Below, one piece after another: positions 31,033 through 32,130 of a stretch of 32,130 bases of DNA. The notes beneath the pieces were generated by a model. The model ran no database searches and was not told the DNA's origin. It saw only the letters and a program-made list of their open reading frames with translations. A program made the translations under genes and the position numbers. Each line of letters opens with the position of its first letter. Position 1 is the stretch's first letter. This DNA comes from Pyrinomonadaceae bacterium (GTDB lineage Bacteria > Acidobacteriota > Blastocatellia > Pyrinomonadales > Pyrinomonadaceae): positions 1 to 32,130 of the forward strand of contig JAGOBH010000017.1 of NCBI GenBank assembly GCA_017983495.1, written 5' to 3'.

Positions 31033-32130
<1,098 letters not shown>

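Overview
The window looks like a chromosomal piece of an Acidobacteriota-type bacterium, probably near Blastocatellia/Pyrinomonadaceae. This is inferred from family content: two VWFA-related secreted proteins of the kind expanded in that phylum, a Ser/Thr kinase with a C-terminal membrane domain, a free-standing four-helix-bundle (S23-type) protein, GTP-dependent PEP carboxykinase, and moderately GC-rich coding sequence. No rRNA or tRNA gene is present to confirm it.

Layout. 1-5682 (+): tripartite RND efflux operon (adaptor 3' end, permease, TolC-type outer membrane protein) with a four-helix-bundle gene between adaptor and permease. 5895-9998 (+): membrane Ser/Thr kinase followed by a secreted VWA protein. 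10009-12319 (+): xseA, an unknown membrane-anchored gene, xseB. 12349-15102 (-): secreted peroxiredoxin with an in-frame TGA at the peroxidatic position, Bax-inhibitor-1 protein, DoxX, and an Arg/Asp-repeat coiled-coil secreted protein. 15658-17421 (+): secreted repeat protein, probably a beta-propeller. 17855-19747 (-): pckG. 19877-20921: about 1 kb without genes, packed with short-word repeats and inverted repeats. 21006-23321 (-): small membrane protein and a CASTOR/POLLUX-like RCK channel. 23397-23794 (+): hicB-hicA. 23787-25886 (-): EamA transporter and a 2Fe-2S protein. 26023-29636 (+): a cluster of secreted or membrane proteins sharing a duplicated leader. 29652-32130 (+): str operon with rpsL, rpsG and the 5' part of fusA.

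The strongest discovery is the gene at 12349-12915 (-). A TGA lies exactly where the catalytic Cys of an AhpC/TSA peroxiredoxin belongs, the frame continues intact for 114 residues, and a stem-loop with a GG apical loop follows at the spacing expected of a bacterial SECIS. I read it as a secreted selenoprotein that ordinary gene calling would split in two.

A second theme is short repeats. Several word families (GTCCCAAG, GTCAGTGG, GTGAATCG, a CCCCTCC/GGAGGGG element, AACGCAGAG) sit in intercistronic gaps, often ending within 6-15 nt of a start codon with no Shine-Dalgarno. One copy lies in frame inside the EamA transporter. A third theme is leader shuffling at 26.0-28.0 kb, where a 254-bp block (tail of one gene, gap, leader of the next) is duplicated upstream of two unrelated mature proteins.
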